Shown in pieces: positions 15,603 through 26,427 of a stretch of DNA of 64,000 nt. The position numbers were made by a program, and so were the translations under genes. Position 1 is the stretch's first letter. Each line of letters begins with the position of its first letter. The notes beneath the pieces were generated by a model, which did no database searches, was not told the origin of the DNA, and worked only from the letters and a program-made list of their open reading frames with translations. The stretch covers positions 62,001 to 126,000 of the forward strand of contig CAIFEV010000003.1 of assembly GCA_903789615.1 (NCBI GenBank), given 5' to 3'. This DNA is from an uncultured Lachnospiraceae bacterium (GTDB lineage: Bacteria > Bacillota > Clostridia > Lachnospirales > Lachnospiraceae).

Positions 15603-16568
15603 ATGGAATTTAAGCACACACCGGTCCTGCTGAACGAGGTGATCAGCAGCCTGAACATCCGCCCTGACGGGATCTACGTAGATGGGACGCTGGGAGGCGC
15701 GGGGCACTCCGAAGAGATTGTGAAGCGGCTCGGGCCGGCCGGCCGTCTGATCGGCATCGATCAGGACGCGGACGCCATACGGGCGGCGGGAGAAAGACTT
15801 GCTCCGTACAAAGAGAAGGTCAGCATCTACCGCAGCAACTATGAGAACTTCGCGGACGTGCTGCGTCAGGCCGGCGTGGACAAGGCAGACGGATTTCTGC
15901 TGGACCTGGGCGTCTCCTCTTATCAGCTTGACACGGCGAAAAGAGGCTTTTCCTACAGTGCTGACGCGCCGCTTGACATGCGGATGGACGACCGGCAGAG
16001 CAAGACGGCGGCCGACATTGTCAACACGTACTCCAGGCAGGAACTCACGAGAATTCTGCGGGAGTACGGCGAAGAGCGGTTCGCACCGCAGATTGCAGCC
16101 GGCATTGAAAAAGCGAGACAAAAGAAACCGATTGCGACGACATTTGAACTGGATGATATAATCCGGGACTCGATTCCGGCGAGATTCCGGGAGCACGGCG
16201 GGCATCCGGCCAAGCGGACGTTCCAGGCGATCCGGATTGAGCTGAACCGGGAACTGGAGGTCCTGCAGGATTCGATCGGAGCCATGATCGACAGCCTGAA
16301 CGAGGGCGGAAGGATCTGCATCATCACGTTCCACTCGCTGGAAGACAGGATCGTCAAAAACGCGTTTAAAAAAGCTCAGGATCCCTGCACGTGCCCGCCG
16401 GATTTTCCGGTGTGCGTGTGCGGAGAGATTTCAAAGGGCCACATCATAACCCGGAAGCCCATCCTCCCGGGAGAAGAAGAGCAGGAGAAAAACCCGAGGG
16501 CAAGAAGCGCGAAGCTGAGGGTTTTTGAAAAGAAGACAGGGACGACAGGAAAATGGCAGAAAGAATGA
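15603..16568 (+). CDS. rsmH: 16S rRNA (cytosine(1402)-N(4))-methyltransferase RsmH
   Basis: This 321-residue SAM-dependent methyltransferase modifies C1402 of 16S rRNA in the decoding centre. Family marks include the N-terminal [20 protein letters not shown] as the SAM-binding loop, [13 protein letters not shown] and the C-terminal [14 protein letters not shown]-terminal Cys cluster ([12 protein letters not shown]) is present, as in many Bacillota homologs. It lies in its usual place between mraZ and ftsL and overlaps ftsL by 16 bases, which indicates translational coupling. Confidence 0.97.
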   Translation: MEFKHTPVLLNEVISSLNIRPDGIYVDGTLGGAGHSEEIVKRLGPAGRLIGIDQDADAIRAAGERLAPYKEKVSIYRSNYENFADVLRQAGVDKADGFLLDLGVSSYQLDTAKRGFSYSADAPLDMRMDDRQSKTAADIVNTYSRQELTRILREYGEERFAPQIAAGIEKARQKKPIATTFELDDIIRDSIPARFREHGGHPAKRTFQAIRIELNRELEVLQDSIGAMIDSLNEGGRICIITFHSLEDRIVKNAFKKAQDPCTCPPDFPVCVCGEISKGHIITRKPILPGEEEQEKNPRARSAKLRVFEKKTGTTGKWQKE

Positions 16569-17014
16569 CAAGACAAATGTATATCGGCGGGAGCGCGGCG
16601 CCAAAGCCGGCAGCACGTCCTGAGCGCAGGACGAGGACTTCCGTCAGACGGTATACGACGCTGCACAGCTCATACGTCAGGCGTGTCAATGCGCTCAACT
16701 TCCTGTACACGCTGGCAGTTATCGGTGTCGTGGCGGTGATTTTCACATTCTGCGTGTCCTATCTTCGGACAAGGGCCTCCATGCAGGCCAACGAGGCGCA
16801 GATCGCCGGCCTTCAGGCGCAGCTCTCTTCGCTGACATCGGAGAATGATGATGAGGCCATGAAGCTTTCGGCCAATGTCGATTATCAGGAGATATACCGG
16901 GTGGCCACCGAGGAACTCGGCATGACATACCCGACCGGGGGACAGGTCGTGGAATACAACGCGGGGGACAGTGAATACGTCGAACAGTACAGCGACGTTC
17001 CGACTTCAAAATGA
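16553..17014 (+). CDS. ftsL: Cell division protein FtsL-like
   Basis: A 153-residue bitopic protein. A basic cytoplasmic N-terminus (to about residue 45) is followed by one transmembrane helix (about 48-70, [20 protein letters not shown]) and a short coiled coil with heptad-like hydrophobics (about 74-105). This size and topology, and its place between rsmH and the transpeptidase gene, fit FtsL, the divisome partner of DivIB/FtsQ and DivIC. The primary sequence of FtsL is poorly conserved, so the call depends on position. The acidic tail after residue 125 is not typical. Confidence 0.85.
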   Translation: MAERMTRQMYIGGSAAPKPAARPERRTRTSVRRYTTLHSSYVRRVNALNFLYTLAVIGVVAVIFTFCVSYLRTRASMQANEAQIAGLQAQLSSLTSENDDEAMKLSANVDYQEIYRVATEELGMTYPTGGQVVEYNAGDSEYVEQYSDVPTSK

Positions 17015-17046
17015 TCTGTGAAGCGCAGGGAATTGAGGACTGAGTT

Positions 17047-19002
17047 ATGACAGATATCCGCGGGAGAAATCCGAATAAAAAGAAGGCAGTGCGAAGACGG
17101 GCGTACGGAAAGTCTGCGGCTGCCTTCTTTCTTACTGCTGTCCTGCTGTTCATTCTGGTCGGACGGATCGGCTGTATAAATGTCACCAAGGGCGACACGT
17201 ACTCGAAAATCGTTCTGAATCATCAGGCATACACATCAGAGACCCTGACAGCAAAGCGCGGCGAGATCGTCGACAGAAACGGCACGATCCTGGCGTACAG
17301 TGAGAAGGTGTACAACCTGATCATCGATCCGGCCGCCATTCTGTCGGATTCTGCCTATGCAGAGCCGACGATACGGGCGCTCACGGAACAGTTTCCGCAG
17401 CTCTCGGAATCGGATATCCGCCAGGTACTTGCGGATTATCCGAACTCCAGGTACCGCAAGATTCTCACCAAACTGACAGAGAGTGAGATCGCCGGGATGA
17501 ACGAAATCCTTGCGGATACGGAAGACAACCCGAATATCACAGGTATTTACTTTGAAGCCACCTATCAGCGCGAATATCCATTTGACACGCTTGCCTGCGA
17601 TACCATCGGCTACGCGGATTCCGGCGGCGGAGAACTCGGCCTGGAGAGGAAGTATGACAGCGAACTGACCGGGACCAACGGCCAGACGTACAACTACGTG
17701 AACGAGGACCTGGATTCCGAAGAGGCGACGCAGCCGGCGCAGGACGGTCTGACCGTCGTCACGACGATCGATTATCAGATCCAGTCGATCATCGACAACT
17801 ACCTGGTGGAGTACAACAACAATTCGCCGGCCAAGGGCATGGCGGTCATCGCGATGAATCCGAACAACGGTGAGATTCTGGCGATGTCCAACTGGCCGTT
17901 CTTCAACCTGAACAGCCCGCGCGACTTAAGCGGAGTGTACACACAGGAAGAAATCGACGCGATGAGTGAGGACGATACGCTGACGGCGCTGAACGAGATT
18001 TGGAACAATTACGCCGTCTCGCAGGTCTTTGAGCCCGGTTCAACGTTCAAGTCGATCACGGTGGCGTCCGCTCTCGAGGAAAACCTGGTCAGCGAGAGCA
18101 GCCATTATTACTGCAGCGGTGCAAAGCAGGTCGAGGACTATCTGATCAAGTGCGTCGCCTACAGTGAGGGCGGGCACGGCTCCATCTCCCTTGAAGAGGG
18201 CCTGGGGTATTCCTGCAACGTCGAGCTTATGGATATCGGCGAGGCGCTGGGAGCCGAGAAGATGCGCAAACATCAGGACGACTTCGGCTTCGGGTCCAAG
18301 ACCGGCATCGACCTGCCGGGCGAAGAGCGCGGACTCGTGAAGGATGTCGACACTATGGACGCGGTCGACGTTGCGACCAATTCTTTCGGTCAGAACATCA
18401 GCGTCACGATGGTCCAGATGGCGGCGGCGTACGCCTCAATGATAAATGGCGGCAGCTACTACAAACCGCATCTGGTGAAGGCATTTGAGAACTCCTCGGG
18501 AGACACGGTACAGACCGTTTCTCCTACGCTGGTGCGCCGCACGGTGACAGAGGAAACATCGGCTACGGTGCGCAAGTTCCTGGAAGATGCCGTCACCGTG
18601 TACGGTGTTCAGGAAATGAAGGTGCCGGGATACCGCATCGGAGGCAAGACGGGCACCGCGCAGAAGATTCCGCGCGCGGACCTGAAGTGGGTTACTTCGG
18701 CCATAAGTTTTGTGCCGGCTGACAATCCGTCTTTCCTGCTGTACGTTGTGATCGACGAGGAAAACGGGACTACCGGCACGACGACGGCGAACAGCAACGA
18801 AGCGCAGCACATCACGCGGACTTTGTACCAGAGACTGCTGCCGTATCTTGGCATCGAATACAGCGCCGAAGTTGAGGCGGAACAGAATGCTGCGCTCGAG
18901 CAGGTGAATCAGAGCAAGGTGGCGATCAGCTCGGAGTCGGCGATCGATTCACCGGAGAGTTCCACTAGTGACACGACCAACGCCGAATACGAGGCCGGAT
19001 AG
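17047..19002 (+). CDS. Class B penicillin-binding protein (FtsI/SpoVD-like transpeptidase)
   Basis: A 651-residue protein with an N-terminal transmembrane anchor (about 20-40), a PBP dimerisation domain and a transpeptidase domain. The active-site motifs are S332-T-F-K, S389-C-N and K534-T-G-T-A. It crosslinks septal peptidoglycan outside the membrane, with FtsW as glycosyltransferase partner. The C-terminus after about residue 600 is a Ser/Glu/Thr-rich tail with no PASTA repeat, unlike typical SpoVD and PBP2B proteins. Division versus sporulation use cannot be told from sequence alone, so no symbol is given. Its neighbours ftsL and ftsW favour division. Confidence 0.93.
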   Translation: MTDIRGRNPNKKKAVRRRAYGKSAAAFFLTAVLLFILVGRIGCINVTKGDTYSKIVLNHQAYTSETLTAKRGEIVDRNGTILAYSEKVYNLIIDPAAILSDSAYAEPTIRALTEQFPQLSESDIRQVLADYPNSRYRKILTKLTESEIAGMNEILADTEDNPNITGIYFEATYQREYPFDTLACDTIGYADSGGGELGLERKYDSELTGTNGQTYNYVNEDLDSEEATQPAQDGLTVVTTIDYQIQSIIDNYLVEYNNNSPAKGMAVIAMNPNNGEILAMSNWPFFNLNSPRDLSGVYTQEEIDAMSEDDTLTALNEIWNNYAVSQVFEPGSTFKSITVASALEENLVSESSHYYCSGAKQVEDYLIKCVAYSEGGHGSISLEEGLGYSCNVELMDIGEALGAEKMRKHQDDFGFGSKTGIDLPGEERGLVKDVDTMDAVDVATNSFGQNISVTMVQMAAAYASMINGGSYYKPHLVKAFENSSGDTVQTVSPTLVRRTVTEETSATVRKFLEDAVTVYGVQEMKVPGYRIGGKTGTAQKIPRADLKWVTSAISFVPADNPSFLLYVVIDEENGTTGTTTANSNEAQHITRTLYQRLLPYLGIEYSAEVEAEQNAALEQVNQSKVAISSESAIDSPESSTSDTTNAEYEAG

Positions 19003-19026
19003 AAATCCGGAGAAGAAGGTAAGGAT

Positions 19027-20403
19027 ATGGATGAGGACAAGGAGCTTAAAGGAAAGAAAGTTACCGTTGTGGGCACGGGTATCAGCGGAATCGGCGCGGC
19101 GAAGCTGCTGATACACGCGGGAGCCGATGTACTGCTGTATGACGCGAATCCGGACACCAGTCCGAAGGCTGTACAGGAGAAGCTGGGCGAAGGAAGGCCC
19201 CGCCTTCTTTTCGGGGAGATGACCGAAGAGGCGGAAAAAGAAACACAGCTCCTGGTGATCAGCCCCGGTGTCCCGATCGACAGTCCGCTGGTGGAGAGAT
19301 TCCGCAGACGGGGAACGCCGGTGTGGGGGGAAATCGAGCTCGCCTGGCATTTTGAGAAAGGAAAAGTCATCGCGATCACCGGCACCAACGGAAAGACGAC
19401 CACGACGGCACTGACCGGTGCGATTCTTAAGACGGCGGTGAAGGATACATTTGTCGTGGGGAATATCGGCCGCTCCTACACCGGCGAGGTTCTGAAGACA
19501 AACAGCGATTCCGTTACGGTTGCGGAGATCAGCAGTTTTCAGCTGGAGAGCGTGGCCACCTTCCATCCGGTGATCAGTGCGATTTTAAATATCACACCGG
19601 ACCATCTGGACCGACACCATACGATGGAATGTTATGCGCAGACGAAGGAAAAGATCTGCATGAATGAGGGGCCGGGCGACGCGGTTGTACTCAACTACGA
19701 TGATGAGCGGCTGAGAGAGTTCGGGAGTTCGCAGACAGGCGTCAGGGTTGTGTGGTTTGCCCGGAAAGCCGTTCCCAAAAAAGGTGAATTTGCTTTCCTG
19801 AAGGGCGACGAGATCTGGCTCGGAAAGGACGGAACGCTTGCCGGGGCGTTCATGAATGTTCACGACATGAAGCTGATCGGCGCGCACAATTACGAGAATG
19901 TGATGGCAGCGATCTGCATGGCAAGGATCTGGGGCGTTAAGGACGATGTCATCCGGGAACAGATCCGGGAATTCAAGGCAGTGGAGCACCGCATCGAGTA
20001 CGTCCGGGAGAAGGACGGAGTTGTGTATTACAACGACTCCAAGGGCACGAATCCGGATGCATCCATCAAGGCGATCGAGGCGATGAACCGTCCGACCGTT
20101 CTGATCGGCGGAGGCTTTGACAAGCAGCTTGCTTTTGACGACTATGTGGAGGCCTTCAAGGATACGGTGAAAGTACTCGTCGTTCTCGGACAGACGGCGG
20201 ACAAACTGGAGGCGTGCGCCAGAGCCCACGGATTTGAGAATGTCATTCACGCGAAGGACATGAAAGAGTGCGTGGAGATCTGCGCCAGAGAGGCCAGACC
20301 GGGGTACGCGGTACTGCTCTCCCCTGCCTGCGCGAGCTGGGGGATGTTTGACAACTATGAACAGCGCGGCCGCATCTTCAAGAAGTACGTAAACGAGCTG
20401 TAA
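19027..20403 (+). CDS. murD: UDP-N-acetylmuramoyl-L-alanine--D-glutamate ligase
   Basis: A 458-residue cytoplasmic Mur ligase that adds D-glutamate to UDP-MurNAc-L-Ala using ATP. The N-terminal Rossmann-like part starts VTVVGTGISGIGAAKLL; the ATPase loop is GTNGKTTTTALTG near residue 119; the central ligase motifs include HLDRHHTMECYAQTK; and the C-terminal domain has HRIEYV and NDSKGTNPDA. It starts 24 bases after the transpeptidase gene. mraY, which normally lies here in Bacillota, is absent. Confidence 0.96.
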   Translation: MDEDKELKGKKVTVVGTGISGIGAAKLLIHAGADVLLYDANPDTSPKAVQEKLGEGRPRLLFGEMTEEAEKETQLLVISPGVPIDSPLVERFRRRGTPVWGEIELAWHFEKGKVIAITGTNGKTTTTALTGAILKTAVKDTFVVGNIGRSYTGEVLKTNSDSVTVAEISSFQLESVATFHPVISAILNITPDHLDRHHTMECYAQTKEKICMNEGPGDAVVLNYDDERLREFGSSQTGVRVVWFARKAVPKKGEFAFLKGDEIWLGKDGTLAGAFMNVHDMKLIGAHNYENVMAAICMARIWGVKDDVIREQIREFKAVEHRIEYVREKDGVVYYNDSKGTNPDASIKAIEAMNRPTVLIGGGFDKQLAFDDYVEAFKDTVKVLVVLGQTADKLEACARAHGFENVIHAKDMKECVEICAREARPGYAVLLSPACASWGMFDNYEQRGRIFKKYVNEL

Positions 20404-20421
20404 TTTCAGCGGAGAAGTGAA

Positions 20422-21618
20422 ATGGCAGAAAGACAGATGACCCGCAAACGCAGCCGGGCACAGAAAATCAAATATCCGAAATCCTTTGATTATACTCTGC
20501 TTTTTCTGCTGGTCTTTATCATCGGATTCGGTCTGGTCATGATCTGCTCGACGAGTTCGTACTCGGCGATGATTAAATATGACGACGCGCTCTATTACTT
20601 CAAGCGCCAGCTTGTGTTCACGTTCCTGGGCACCGGGGCGATGATCCTGTTCTATTTTCTGGGGTACTACTGGGTCAACCGGCTCGGGCCTCTCGTGTAT
20701 CTGATCGGCCTTCTGATGGTGGCGTCTCTTCCATTTCTGGGAACCGAATCGCACGGCGCAAAGCGCTGGATATACATCGGCTCCGTCAGCATTCAGCCGG
20801 CGGAAATCCTGAAGTTCGGCGTCATATGTTTCGGCGCCTGGATAATCGCCAACGCCGGCGGAGAGCTGAAAGGCAGAAGACAGATTCTCACATTCATGGC
20901 TCTGGACGCGATACTGCCTGCCGGGTTTGTGTATCTGCTCTCGAAAAATTTGAGCTCCGGCATCATCGTGTTTCTGATCGGCACCTTTCTCTGTTTTCTG
21001 GCGACGCCGCAGGTGCGGGAATGGGTCATTGCGATTGTGTCACTTGCAGGTGTGACGGGGCTGGCAGTGCTGATCATCGCCCATCTTCCGAAAAGCAGCG
21101 GCGGGAGTTTCCGTCTGCAGCGCATCATCACCTGGCTGCACCCGGAGTCGGATCTGACCGGGACCGGATATCAGACAATTCAGGCGCTGTACGCGATCGG
21201 ATCCGGGGGGTTTTTCGGGAAGGGACTCGGAAAATCACTGCAGAAACTGGGCTATGTTCCGGAATCGCAGAATGACATGATTTTTTCCATCATCTGCGAG
21301 GAACTCGGAATCTTCGGAGCTGTTTGCGTCATTGTGCTGTTCGCAGTGCTTCTGTACCGGATCTGGGATGTCGCGCGAGGCGCGAAAGATTTCCTCGGGT
21401 TCTACCTGTGCATGGGCGTTTTTGCGCAGGTGGCGATTCAGGTTATTCTGAACATTGCTGTCGTGACGAATCTGATCCCGAATACCGGCGTGTCGCTCCC
21501 GTTCATCAGCTACGGCGGAAGCTCGGCGGCGCTTCTGATGGCAGAGTTCGGACTGGTCCTGGCTGTCTCGCGCAAGACATATGAGGCAGCAGCGAAGGAA
21601 GAAGGGCGGCGGTCGTGA
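20422..21618 (+). CDS. ftsW: SEDS peptidoglycan glycosyltransferase FtsW (SpoVE-like)
   Basis: A 398-residue SEDS-family membrane protein with about ten transmembrane helices. Signature segments include GSVSIQPAEILKFG, the conserved loop region GSGGFFGKGLGKSLQKLGYVPE followed by NDMIFSIICEELG, and the C-terminal PFISYGGSSAALL. SEDS proteins polymerise lipid II and act with a class B PBP, here probably the one two genes upstream. The basic N-terminus is cytoplasmic. The stop overlaps the GTG start of ftsQ by 4 bases. Confidence 0.95.
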   Translation: MAERQMTRKRSRAQKIKYPKSFDYTLLFLLVFIIGFGLVMICSTSSYSAMIKYDDALYYFKRQLVFTFLGTGAMILFYFLGYYWVNRLGPLVYLIGLLMVASLPFLGTESHGAKRWIYIGSVSIQPAEILKFGVICFGAWIIANAGGELKGRRQILTFMALDAILPAGFVYLLSKNLSSGIIVFLIGTFLCFLATPQVREWVIAIVSLAGVTGLAVLIIAHLPKSSGGSFRLQRIITWLHPESDLTGTGYQTIQALYAIGSGGFFGKGLGKSLQKLGYVPESQNDMIFSIICEELGIFGAVCVIVLFAVLLYRIWDVARGAKDFLGFYLCMGVFAQVAIQVILNIAVVTNLIPNTGVSLPFISYGGSSAALLMAEFGLVLAVSRKTYEAAAKEEGRRS

Positions 21619-22394
21619 AGAAAAAAACAGCGATCCCCGTCATACTGGCAGCACTCCTTGCGGCCGGTGCCATCTGCGTCTACAGTATGCGCATCGACAC
21701 GGTCGTGTATACCGGCAACACACAGTATGACGAGAGCTGGCTTACCCGCACGATTTTCGGCGGGCTGCCTCCGAACCGGCTGACATACTGCCTGTTTCAT
21801 AGAAGTCACACCGCAATCCCGGAGGTGGAAAAATATGATGTGAGCTTCAGCGGAACCGAGGCCGACGTGACGATCTATGAGAAAACGAAAGTCGGCTATA
21901 TCCGGTATATGGGAGCAAATCTGTATTTTGACCGCTATGGCACAATTGTTGAGAGCACGGATGAGGTTTATGACAATATTCCGGAGATCACGGGGCTTTC
22001 CTTTGACTCCCTGATTGTAGGCCGCACGATCGACACGCAGCAGGAGCTGACGCTTGCTTCCGTGCTTGCGTTCACCCAGAGCTTCTCGGAGTACAGCCTG
22101 CCGGTGTCCCGGGCGGACTTCACCGATACCGGCGACATTGTCCTGACGCTAAACAATGTGACGGTACAGCTCGGAACGACTGATCACCTGTCGGACAAGC
22201 TTTTCCAGCTGAACGCGCTGTATCCGAAACTGGAAAATCTGTCCGGAACACTGTACCTGTCTTCTTACGACGGCACACAGGACCGGATTATCTTCCGGGA
22301 TGACACGAAAACAACGGCGGATACGGCGCGAACGGAAGAGGCAGCAGGAGAGGCGACAGATTCCACATTGGAAACAGATGGGGCTTCCGGCTGA
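21615..22394 (+). CDS. ftsQ: Cell division protein FtsQ/DivIB-like
   Basis: A 259-residue bitopic protein with a short basic N-terminus, one transmembrane helix (about 6-23) and an extracytoplasmic POTRA-like region (IDTVVYTGNTQYDESWL) followed by the FtsQ/DivIB beta domain. The C-terminal 35 residues are Thr/Glu/Ala-rich and probably disordered. The start is GTG 21615, overlapping the ftsW stop. Position before ftsZ and overall architecture support FtsQ/DivIB, which links FtsL and DivIC in the divisome. Some Clostridia carry this gene as divIB; the naming is interchangeable. Confidence 0.88.
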   Translation: MKKKTAIPVILAALLAAGAICVYSMRIDTVVYTGNTQYDESWLTRTIFGGLPPNRLTYCLFHRSHTAIPEVEKYDVSFSGTEADVTIYEKTKVGYIRYMGANLYFDRYGTIVESTDEVYDNIPEITGLSFDSLIVGRTIDTQQELTLASVLAFTQSFSEYSLPVSRADFTDTGDIVLTLNNVTVQLGTTDHLSDKLFQLNALYPKLENLSGTLYLSSYDGTQDRIIFRDDTKTTADTARTEEAAGEATDSTLETDGASG

Positions 22395-22505
22395 ATCCGG
22401 GACAAAGCCGCAGGAAAAGCGGTGCCGCTGGAACTTGAAAACCGCTCGTGCGGATTGATGGAAAATGGAATTTTGAATTGATTCCAATTTGTCATATTTT
22501 CAGGG

Positions 22506-22534
22506 TTGCTTTTTAATTATCCGAATAATATTAT
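22506..22534 (+). promoter_or_regulatory. Probable ftsZ promoter
   Basis: TTGCTT (22506-22511), a 17-bp spacer and TATTAT (22529-22534) lie in an AT-rich block 45 bases ahead of ftsZ. The 185-bp ftsQ-ftsZ gap, unlike the tight spacing before it, suggests separate ftsZ expression. Confidence 0.5.
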
Positions 22535-22579
22535 AAGAAAGAGTTTCGAGCTCTTGAGGATGGCAAGGAGGGCATTAAA

Positions 22580-23764
22580 TTGGTTGAATTAAAATCGAAT
22601 GATACGGAGACTTCCGCAAGAATTATTGTCGTCGGTGTCGGCGGCGGCGGCAACAATGCCGTGAACCGCATGGTGGATGAGAACGTCACCGGCGTTGAAT
22701 TTATTGGTGTGAATACGGATGCGCAGGCACTTCAGATGTGCAAGGCCCCGACAACGATCCAGATCGGCGAAAAGCTGACGAAGGGTCTGGGAGCCGGCGC
22801 GCAGCCGGAGGTTGGCGAGAAGGCCGCGGAGGAGAACACCGACGATCTGACCAACGCGCTGAAGGGCGCGGACATGGTATTTGTCACATGCGGCATGGGC
22901 GGCGGCACCGGAACCGGTGCGGCTCCGGTCATTGCCAAGCTCGCGAAAGATATGGGAATCCTGACGGTCGGTGTTGTGACAAAGCCGTTTAAATTTGAGG
23001 CCAGAAAGAGAATGTCCAATGCCATTTCCGGCATTGAGAAGCTCAAGTCCTGTGTTGATACACTGATCGTCATTCCGAATGACAAGCTGCTTGAGATCGT
23101 CGACCGCCGCACGTCCATGCCGGATGCGCTGAAGAAGGCGGACGAGGTCCTTCAGCAGGCTGTACAGGGCATCACCGACCTGATCAATGTTCCGGGACTG
23201 ATCAACCTTGACTTCGCGGATATCAAGACGGTCATGGTCGACAAGGGCATTGCGCACATCGGTATCGGCGAGGCTTCCGGCGACGACAAGGCTCTCGAGG
23301 CGGTCAAGCAGGCTGTCACCAGCCCGCTGCTTGAGACAACCATCGAGAACGCGAGCAACGTCATTATCAACATCTCGGGCGATATCAGCCTTCTTGAGGC
23401 AAACGACGCGGCTACCTATGTACAGGAGCTGGCCGGCGATGACGCGAATATCATCTTCGGTGCCATGTACGATGAGAATGCGCAGGATACCTGCAAGATC
23501 ACCGTCATTGCCACCGGCCTTGAGGATGAGAACATCAATCAGCAGATGAACGTGTTCAACGTCAAGAACAGCCTGAACAGAGGCCCGGCGCAGACATCCA
23601 GACCGGTTCAGCAGACGTACACGGCTCCGGCGCAGCAGGCCCCGAAGACAGTTGTCACCCCGACACCGTCGGAGCGTATCCAGTCCTTTGACACGACGCC
23701 GACCCCCGGGAACAACACCGCTTCCAAGGGCATCAACATTCCGACGTTTCTTCGCAGAAAGTAA
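22580..23764 (+). CDS. ftsZ: Cell division GTPase FtsZ
   Basis: A 394-residue tubulin-like GTPase that forms the Z-ring. Motifs are [14 protein letters not shown] near residue 19, the tubulin signature [10 protein letters not shown] near residue 110, and [11 protein letters not shown] in the T7 region. A Pro/Thr/Gln-rich linker (about 325-380) leads to the C-terminal peptide [10 protein letters not shown], the binding site for FtsA/SepF-type partners. The start is TTG 22580, fixed by AAGGAGGG at 22565-22572; no ATG fits. A weak promoter at 22506-22534 may give extra transcription. Confidence 0.97.
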   Translation: MVELKSNDTETSARIIVVGVGGGGNNAVNRMVDENVTGVEFIGVNTDAQALQMCKAPTTIQIGEKLTKGLGAGAQPEVGEKAAEENTDDLTNALKGADMVFVTCGMGGGTGTGAAPVIAKLAKDMGILTVGVVTKPFKFEARKRMSNAISGIEKLKSCVDTLIVIPNDKLLEIVDRRTSMPDALKKADEVLQQAVQGITDLINVPGLINLDFADIKTVMVDKGIAHIGIGEASGDDKALEAVKQAVTSPLLETTIENASNVIINISGDISLLEANDAATYVQELAGDDANIIFGAMYDENAQDTCKITVIATGLEDENINQQMNVFNVKNSLNRGPAQTSRPVQQTYTAPAQQAPKTVVTPTPSERIQSFDTTPTPGNNTASKGINIPTFLRRK

Positions 23765-23807
23765 GAGAGAAACCGGAAAGCCTGACGCCATCATCTGAAC
23801 ATAAGCA

Positions 23808-23852
23808 GAAGAGACTCTCATAATCCCCCGGGGTGTGAGAGCCTCTTTTTTT
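23808..23852 (+). terminator. Terminator after ftsZ
   Basis: AAGAGACTCTCA pairs with TGAGAGCCTCTT with one A-C mismatch, then a T7 tract follows. It closes the division cluster before the amidase gene. Confidence 0.85.
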
Positions 23853-23869
23853 CAGGAGAGGATTTTTGA

Positions 23870-24604
23870 ATGGACAGACAAAAAAGGCGGAAAAAGAGCA
23901 GCAATCTGCACTTTGCACTGATCTGGACCGCGGTGCTTGCTGCCAGCCTCGTCGGAATCAGTATCGCCCATTACGGCTCCGTGCCCTCGTGGGCAAAGGC
24001 GATCCGGGGACATTTTCTGAAAGGCCCCGTGATATGCATAGACGCGGGACACGGCGGAGATGACACAGGCGCGTCGTCCGGAGATCAGATCGAGAAAGAG
24101 CAGACGCTCAAAATTGCGCAGCTTGTCGCAGATGACCTGGAAAGCGACGGTATCCGGGTTGTCATGACAAGGAATGACGACAGCACCACGTCTCTTGAAT
24201 CCAGGGTGCAGACGGCCAATGACGCCGGAGCTCTCGGATTTGTCTCGATTCACAGAAATATGTATAATGGCACAAAGACGGATGTAAAAGGCGTAGAGAT
24301 CTGGACCAGCCACGACGGGGAAGCCGGCGGGACTGAGCTGGCGAGGCTGGTATTAAAGCGCCTGACGGATACCGGGTATGTCACCAGCCGCGGCATAAAG
24401 GGCGGCTCGATGGACGACCCGGACACGGATTATTACGTCATCCGCAACACACAGATGCCGTCCATCCTGATTGAACTGGGCTTTCTTTCCAGTGAGGATG
24501 ACCGGGCCATGGTGGAAGAGTATGCTGACGTCACGGCGCGCGCCATCGCGGACGGCATTGAAGACTGGATAAGTGAACAGACAGAAACGGAGAGTACCAC
24601 GTGA
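23870..24604 (+). CDS. N-acetylmuramoyl-L-alanine amidase (Amidase_3 family)
   Basis: A 244-residue protein with an N-terminal membrane anchor or uncleaved signal (about 13-32) and an Amidase_3 zinc hydrolase domain. Probable zinc ligands and catalytic residues are His in [13 protein letters not shown], Glu in [11 protein letters not shown], His in VSIHRN and Glu in [10 protein letters not shown]. It cleaves the bond between MurNAc and L-alanine in peptidoglycan outside the membrane. AGGAGAGG precedes ATG 23870. It follows the ftsZ terminator and overlaps lepA by 4 bases, so they are co-transcribed. Confidence 0.93.
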   Translation: MDRQKRRKKSSNLHFALIWTAVLAASLVGISIAHYGSVPSWAKAIRGHFLKGPVICIDAGHGGDDTGASSGDQIEKEQTLKIAQLVADDLESDGIRVVMTRNDDSTTSLESRVQTANDAGALGFVSIHRNMYNGTKTDVKGVEIWTSHDGEAGGTELARLVLKRLTDTGYVTSRGIKGGSMDDPDTDYYVIRNTQMPSILIELGFLSSEDDRAMVEEYADVTARAIADGIEDWISEQTETESTT

Positions 24605-26427
24605 GTGATTTAAGTGAAGATATCCGCCAGGATCATATACGAAATTTCTGCATCATTGCTCACATCGACCACGGCAAGTCGACGCTGGCCGACCGGATCA
24701 TCGAGAAGACGGGATTGCTCACCAAACGGGAGATGCAGGATCAGGTTCTGGACAACATGGATCTGGAACGGGAGCGGGGAATCACGATCAAGGCGCAGAC
24801 GGTCCGCATCATCTACAACGCGGAGGACGGGGAGGAATATGTCCTGAATCTGATCGACACCCCCGGACATGTGGATTTTAACTATGAGGTGAGCCGGGCT
24901 CTGGCAGCCTGCGACGGCGCGGTGCTGATTGTGGACGCCTCACAGGGCATCGAGGCCCAGACGCTCGGAAATTATTATCTGGCAATGGAGCATGACCTCG
25001 AAGTGATACCGGTCATCAACAAGATCGATCTGCCCAGCGCAGAGCCGGAGCGTGTGAAGCAGGAGATTGAGGACGTTATCGGGCTTGACTGCACGGACGT
25101 GCCGCTTATCTCCGCTAAAAACGGCATTAACATCGACCAGGTTCTCGAGGCGATCGTGCACCGGATTCCGGCACCGTCCGGGGACCGGAACAAGCCGCTG
25201 CAGTGCCTCATCTTTGACTCCCTGTACGACTCCTACAAGGGGGTTATCGTATTTGTCCGGGTGTTTGAGGGCACCGTGAAGAAAGGCACGAAGATCCGCT
25301 TCATGGCGACGGGAGCGGAGGAAGAGGTGGTCGAGGTCGGATATTTCGGACCGGGCCAGTTCATCCCGTGCGGGGAGCTTCGGGCCGGCATGGTCGGATA
25401 TATCACCGCCAGCATCAAAAATGTCCGGGACACGCGCGTGGGCGACACCGTCACGGACGCGGAAAGGCCGTGCGACAAGCCGCTGCCGGGCTACCGCAAG
25501 GTGACGCCGATGGTCTACTGCGGCCTGTACCCGGCGGACGGGGCGAAGTATCCGGATCTGAGGGATGCTCTTGAAAAACTGCAGCTCAACGACGCGTCAC
25601 TGCAGTATGAGCCGGAGACGAGTGCAGCTCTGGGCTTCGGTTTCCGGTGCGGCTTTCTGGGTCTTCTGCACCTGGATGTCGTTCAGGAACGCCTCGAGCG
25701 GGAATACGGTCTTGATCTGGTCACGACGGCCCCGGGTGTTATCTACAAGGTCATCAAAACCGACGGCAGCGTGATGATGCTCACCAATCCGTCCAATATG
25801 CCGGACCCGTCGGAGATTGCGGAGATGCAGGAGCCGATCGTGTCGGCGGAGATCATGGTGACGAAGGACTATGTCGGCCAGATCATGACGCTGTGTCAGG
25901 AGAGGCGCGGCGTGTACAACGGCATGGAGTATATTGAGACGAACCGCGCACTTTTGAAGTACGATCTGCCGCTCAATGAGATCATCTATGACTTCTTTGA
26001 TGCGCTGAAGTCGCGCTCGCGCGGATATGCGTCCTTTGACTACGAGTTCAAGGACTATGAGCCAAGCAAACTCGTCAAGCTGGATATACTGGTCAACAGG
26101 GAACAGGTGGACGCCCTGTCCTTCATCGTATGGGCCGGGAGTGCCGAAGAGCGGGGCCGGAAGATGTGCCAGAAGCTGAAAGAGGAGATCCCGAGGCAGC
26201 TCTTTGAGATCCCGATTCAGGCAGCGATCGGGAGCCGCATTATCGCGCGCGAAACCGTCAAGGCCCTGCGCAAGGATGTGCTGGCGAAGTGTTACGGCGG
26301 CGACATCTCCAGAAAGAAGAAACTGCTGGAGAAACAGAAGGAAGGCAAAAAGCGGATGCGGCAGATCGGCAATGTGGAGATCCCGCAGAAAGCTTTCATG
26401 AGTGTGCTGAAACTTGATGACGAGTAA
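24601..26427 (+). CDS. lepA: Elongation factor 4 (LepA)
   Basis: A 608-residue translational GTPase that back-translocates or rescues stalled ribosomes. The G1 loop is [14 protein letters not shown] near residue 20, the G2 region has [12 protein letters not shown]3 is DTPGHVDF and G4 is NKIDLP. The C-terminal LepA-specific domain ends with [19 protein letters not shown]. The start is GTG 24601, overlapping the amidase stop, with GGAGAG about 6 bases upstream. Length and domain order match the family. Confidence 0.98.
   Translation: MSDLSEDIRQDHIRNFCIIAHIDHGKSTLADRIIEKTGLLTKREMQDQVLDNMDLERERGITIKAQTVRIIYNAEDGEEYVLNLIDTPGHVDFNYEVSRALAACDGAVLIVDASQGIEAQTLGNYYLAMEHDLEVIPVINKIDLPSAEPERVKQEIEDVIGLDCTDVPLISAKNGINIDQVLEAIVHRIPAPSGDRNKPLQCLIFDSLYDSYKGVIVFVRVFEGTVKKGTKIRFMATGAEEEVVEVGYFGPGQFIPCGELRAGMVGYITASIKNVRDTRVGDTVTDAERPCDKPLPGYRKVTPMVYCGLYPADGAKYPDLRDALEKLQLNDASLQYEPETSAALGFGFRCGFLGLLHLDVVQERLEREYGLDLVTTAPGVIYKVIKTDGSVMMLTNPSNMPDPSEIAEMQEPIVSAEIMVTKDYVGQIMTLCQERRGVYNGMEYIETNRALLKYDLPLNEIIYDFFDALKSRSRGYASFDYEFKDYEPSKLVKLDILVNREQVDALSFIVWAGSAEERGRKMCQKLKEEIPRQLFEIPIQAAIGSRIIARETVKALRKDVLAKCYGGDISRKKKLLEKQKEGKKRMRQIGNVEIPQKAFMSVLKLDDE

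Noticed and set aside
14880-16334. 484-codon minus-strand open frame
   Set aside because: It crosses the mraZ promoter region and opposes both mraZ and rsmH. No domain or start signal is seen.
22419-22430. Terminator between ftsQ and ftsZ
   Set aside because: AGCGG/CCGCT has a 2-base loop and no T-tract, so it is not credible as a terminator.
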